From DASQBT01 sp049578545 (GTDB taxonomy: Bacteria; Pseudomonadota; Gammaproteobacteria; Burkholderiales; Thiobacillaceae), in assembly GCA_049578545.1 (NCBI GenBank), contig JBAUMF010000093.1, positions 1 through 64,000 of the forward strand: a stretch of 64,000 nt of DNA, written 5' to 3'. Positions 61,566 to 64,000 of this stretch are shown piece by piece (position 1 is the first letter of the stretch; each line of letters begins with the position of its first letter). The translations under genes were made by a program, and so were the position numbers. The notes under the pieces were generated by a model. The model had not been told where the DNA came from and ran no database searches. It was given only the letters and a program-made list of their open reading frames with translations.

Positions 61566-62219
61566 ATGACCACTCTCAAAGAGCAATTGAGCACACACGT
61601 CGCGGCGTACGATCACTGGGCAACCCGCCGTCGCTATGGGCCGGATGGGCATAACAACCGTAGTCTGTGGGTTCTTGCGTGCATGGACGAGCGGCTACCA
61701 GTGGACGAAGCGCTTGGCATACACGTCGACACTCCGGCTGGAGGGGGCGATGCGCATTGCTTCCGAAACGCCGGTGGAATCGTCACCGACGACGCAGTTC
61801 GCTCGGCGATGCTTACATGCAATTTCTTTGGCACCAAGGAAATTGTCATCGTGCAACATACGCAATGTGGCATGTTATCAGCGAACGCAGCCGATCTCGA
61901 AAAACATTTCCGCGACAAGGGGATCGATACGGACAACATCGCATTGGACCCGACGCTGCCTGAAATGAAGCTAGGGAGCGGCGCCTTCGCCAAGTGGATC
62001 GGAATGATGGACGACGTGGACGAAACCTGCATGAAGACAATTGAGGCATTCAAGAACCATCCCCTCATTCCCAAGGATGTGGTCATCAGCGGTTGGGTCT
62101 GGGAAGTCGAAACACGCCGTCTGCGGGCGCCGACCCGCGATCCAGAGAAACGGGCAAGAACTGATGTCACGTCTGGCCAATTCGGTGTCAAAGGGAAGCA
62201 GCCACCGCGCTGGAGCTAA
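61566..62219 (+). CDS. Carbon disulfide hydrolase-like enzyme (beta-carbonic anhydrase fold)
   Basis: The 217-residue protein has the beta-carbonic anhydrase zinc site: Cys39 with Asp41 and Arg43 (CMDER), His98 and Cys101 (HTQCGM). Beyond this fold it follows archaeal CS2 hydrolase over its whole length as I recall that sequence: RNAGGIVTDDAVRSAMLT, NFFGTKEI, LDPTLP and NHPLIPKDV, then EVETRRLR. A six-residue insertion sits before GDAH. The homologue converts CS2 through COS to CO2 and H2S and lacks CO2 hydratase activity. Here CS2 or COS hydrolysis is inferred. A GAGGAG site precedes ATG. It is the first gene behind the sigma-54 promoter. Confidence 0.85.
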   Translation: MTTLKEQLSTHVAAYDHWATRRRYGPDGHNNRSLWVLACMDERLPVDEALGIHVDTPAGGGDAHCFRNAGGIVTDDAVRSAMLTCNFFGTKEIVIVQHTQCGMLSANAADLEKHFRDKGIDTDNIALDPTLPEMKLGSGAFAKWIGMMDDVDETCMKTIEAFKNHPLIPKDVVISGWVWEVETRRLRAPTRDPEKRARTDVTSGQFGVKGKQPPRWS

Positions 62220-62238
62220 CCACCCCTTAAGGAAAACC

Positions 62239-62287
62239 CAGAAACGTGGGCGCCTCATACGACGGCGTCCGCGTCTCTGCGTTTCTG
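62239..62287 (+). repeat. Intergenic inverted repeat between hydrolase and FmdB genes
   Basis: CAGAAACG (62239-62246) and CGTTTCTG (62280-62287) frame inner GGGCGCC/GGCGTCC pairing in the 102-nt spacer. No T-run follows. It could protect or process the hydrolase transcript relative to the downstream FmdB gene. Confidence 0.5.
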
Positions 62288-62321
62288 AGGAATGCAGCAT
62301 CCAAGGATTAGGGAGTTCAAT

Positions 62322-62573
62322 ATGCCTACTTATGATTATCAATGCACACACTGCAAGCTTCAGTTTGAAGCACATCATGCGATCAACGCATTCAGCCCGG
62401 TTTGCCCGGCGTGTGGGGGCGTGACCGAAAAAGTGATCCTCTCGGCTCCTGCGACGCATGGCAGCATGGCGCGAGGTCGTGATCTCGCAATGCGCTCACT
62501 TCAGCCGAAACTGGGCCAGGAACAACACGTACACGGACCTGGGTGCGGATGCGGGCGTCACCACCATTCCTAA
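62322..62573 (+). CDS. FmdB-family zinc-ribbon protein with Cys/His tail
   Basis: The 83-residue protein begins MPTYDYQCTHC and has the FmdB zinc ribbon with pairs Cys8/Cys11 and Cys28/Cys31 (VCPACGG). FmdB-like proteins accompany amidases and other small-substrate hydrolases as presumed regulators. The C-terminus reads HVHGPGCGCGRHHHS, an added Cys-x-Cys plus His cluster that could bind a second metal and is like a metallochaperone tail. A GGGAG site selects ATG 62322. It lies 102 nt behind the hydrolase and 122 nt before the activator. Confidence 0.88.
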   Translation: MPTYDYQCTHCKLQFEAHHAINAFSPVCPACGGVTEKVILSAPATHGSMARGRDLAMRSLQPKLGQEQHVHGPGCGCGRHHHS

Positions 62574-62695
62574 ACGCAACCAGTTTTTTTGGCGTAGCCT
62601 TGCATGATAGTCACCGCGGAGCGCTGGATTGACTATGCCCAGCGCGCAACAGCGCCCGACTTGCGATAGCGGTGTCAGACTTGAGGAGAACAAAT

Positions 62696-64000
62696 ATGCC
62701 CGATAAGTTTTTTTCCCATCTTAATCCCATCCTGTTCTTGCAAACCTTTGTTGCCCAGAGCGTTGAGGTTGGCGCCAAGATAGGGGGTGGCAAGGGGGAT
62801 GATCGCCTAAATTACATCGAGCAGCTCGGTCTCACTGCGAGCAGTTGCTTCGAGACCGCATATCGCCAAGAGTTGGCGCAAGACGGACCCTTGGATCATA
62901 ACAAGTACGCGGAAATGATTGTCGGGATCAAGAATAAGATTGGCGGAAATTTTTCGCGTGAATCAAGCGAACCGGACATGGTGCGAGTGGTCAACACGCG
63001 CTGCCCTTTCGGGGAAGCTGTCATGCAGGCCCCGGGGCTCTGCAAAATGACCTCCAGTGTCTTCGGCGGGATTGCGGCACGCAACTTCGGCTATGCGAAG
63101 GTTATCCTGGACAAACGCATTGCGACGGGAGACGGGATGTGCGAGGTACGCATTTATACCGATCCCAAGAAAGCAGCAGCCCTTGAGGGGGACGAATATC
63201 ACCGGGAAGAGGGAACCATCCGCGGTCGGGCGACTACAGTCAAAGCGCACCTTGCTAGGGAGCTGCGCCACGGGAAAGCATGGTGCGGTATCAGCGCGAC
63301 CGAGGATGGCGACAGCCCTCCCATCGTGGCGAAGTCTCCGCCCATGCTCAACGCCCTGAAGATAGTAAAGGTAGTAGCACCGACCACAGCGACCGTGCTG
63401 ATCACCGGTGAGACCGGGGTTGGCAAAGAGGTCATTGCCCGTCGCATCCACGCGATGAGTGAACGTTGGAACAGGAATTTCGTTGCCGTGAACTGCGGCG
63501 CAATACCAGAAAATCTAGTCGAGACGACACTATTCGGACATGAGCGCGGCGCATTTACCGGCGCCTACGAAGTCCATCACGGACTGTTTGAGCAGGCAGA
63601 GGGCGGAAGTCTGTTTCTTGACGAGATCGATTCGTTGCCTCTCGCCGCGCAAGCGCGTCTGTTACGGGTGCTCCAGGGAGGTGAGTTCGAGCGGGTCGGG
63701 GGGAAACAGCGCCTATCGACGAATGTACGCGTGATCGCCGCGGCCAGTATGCGGTTGGACAAGTTCATAGCGGACGGTACGTTCCGGATGGATCTCTACT
63801 ATCGGCTAAACGTGGTACCCATCCATCTCCCTCCGCTGCGCGAACGACGCGACGATCTCTTGCCCCTGGTGAACCACATCCTTGCGCACCTCTCCGTGAG
63901 GTACAACAAAGTCATCAAAGAATTGAGCGAGAACGCGATGGCGTGGGTGATGCAGTATGATTGGCCCGGAAATGTGCGTGAACTAGAAAACATACTGGAG
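62696..64000 (+). CDS. Sigma-54-dependent activator with Cys-containing N-terminal sensory domain (partial)
   Basis: The frame is open from ATG 62696 (GAGGAG upstream) to the window end, 435 codons. Residues about 1-195 form a sensory domain with NTRCPFGEAVMQAPGLCKM and GMCEVRIY, which resembles the methanogen-output-domain type (PF18546) found in some activators, and is not the XylR_N type. The AAA+ domain follows with Walker A GETGVGKE (238-245), sigma-54 loop GAFTGA (285-290), Walker B GGSLFLDEID and the WPGNVRELEN segment at the edge. The DNA-binding C-terminus lies outside. It should activate the promoter at 61433. Confidence 0.92.
   Translation, partial: MPDKFFSHLNPILFLQTFVAQSVEVGAKIGGGKGDDRLNYIEQLGLTASSCFETAYRQELAQDGPLDHNKYAEMIVGIKNKIGGNFSRESSEPDMVRVVNTRCPFGEAVMQAPGLCKMTSSVFGGIAARNFGYAKVILDKRIATGDGMCEVRIYTDPKKAAALEGDEYHREEGTIRGRATTVKAHLARELRHGKAWCGISATEDGDSPPIVAKSPPMLNALKIVKVVAPTTATVLITGETGVGKEVIARRIHAMSERWNRNFVAVNCGAIPENLVETTLFGHERGAFTGAYEVHHGLFEQAEGGSLFLDEIDSLPLAAQARLLRVLQGGEFERVGGKQRLSTNVRVIAAASMRLDKFIADGTFRMDLYYRLNVVPIHLPPLRERRDDLLPLVNHILAHLSVRYNKVIKELSENAMAWVMQYDWPGNVRELENILE

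Noticed and set aside
62591..62605. Second sigma-54-like site before the activator gene (GGCGTAGCCTTGC)
   Set aside because: GG and GC are 9 nt apart instead of the obligatory 10, and the element lacks the CA of the -24 block.
1..64000. CRISPR arrays, rRNA and tRNA genes
   Set aside because: No regularly spaced repeats other than the RAYT 14-mers, no tRNA-like TTCGAATC arms in intergenic DNA and no rRNA-like stretch were seen. A tRNA scan would be decisive.

Overview
The window looks like a chromosome segment of a betaproteobacterium, most probably of the Nitrosomonadales type (sulfur, iron or ammonia oxidisers). This is inferred from the four-gene sucrose cassette (sucrose-phosphate synthase, phosphatase, fructokinase, sucrose synthase), a REP-associated transposase with its GTTAAAGGGGCCA repeats, and a carbon-disulfide-hydrolase-like protein. 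Genus is not determinable by eye. No rRNA, tRNA or CRISPR array was seen.

Layout. 0-1.9 kb: debris zone with the start of an IS630 transposase, an ABC-transporter fragment between REP-type repeats, an intact RAYT transposase and a broken gene tail. 1.95-4.4 kb: small membrane protein, NfeD-type membrane protease and slipin. 4.4-7.5 kb (minus): DUF72 protein, universal stress protein, FGGY sugar kinase, QueF. 7.5-11 kb: smc. 11.2-18.6 kb (minus): sucrose cassette from a good sigma-70 promoter, ending in an MscS channel. 19-21.2 kb: membrane-anchored sensor-like protein and a DUF389 protein. 21.4-38.2 kb: envelope/lipid region with an OmpR-type regulator, RND efflux operon, phospholipase-D-like enzyme, rhomboid, PepSY protein, ABC-2 transporter, a histidine kinase 12 kb from the regulator, a DedA-PAP2-LssY fusion and diacylglycerol kinase. 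38.6-50.9 kb: MFS carrier, DapE, a Spx-like protein, an ATM1-type exporter, a GNAT-mutarotase fusion, a PAS/GAF/GGDEF/EAL protein, a metallophosphoesterase, arginase. 50.9-58.4 kb: PEBP protein, HU, membrane proteins, dienelactone hydrolase, SYLF protein, UppP, a ParB-like nuclease and a low-complexity protein with two DSDGDNDGSS motifs. 58.7-61.2 kb (minus): chromate-resistance pair, a His-rich EamA tail and an IS630 C-terminal fragment. 61.3-64 kb: a sigma-54 module.

How it works together. The sucrose genes make and recycle sucrose as a compatible solute, and the MscS channel behind them fits osmotic release. In the 21-38 kb region two nearly identical direct-repeat boxes (21373 and 30586), each 7 nt ahead of a -10-like hexamer, stand before the regulator/RND block and the PepSY/ABC block. 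They resemble PmrA-type boxes and suggest one regulon for envelope lipids and export.

The most interesting locus is 61.3-64 kb. A near-consensus -24/-12 promoter, a pair of identical inverted upstream sites containing CAATTG and a leader hairpin precede a beta-carbonic-anhydrase-fold protein strongly resembling archaeal CS2 hydrolase. An FmdB-type zinc ribbon with a Cys/His tail follows, then a sigma-54 activator with a Cys-bearing sensory domain, which runs off the window. I read it as an inducible CS2/COS response module. The enzyme family assignment is fairly firm. The regulatory wiring is inference.
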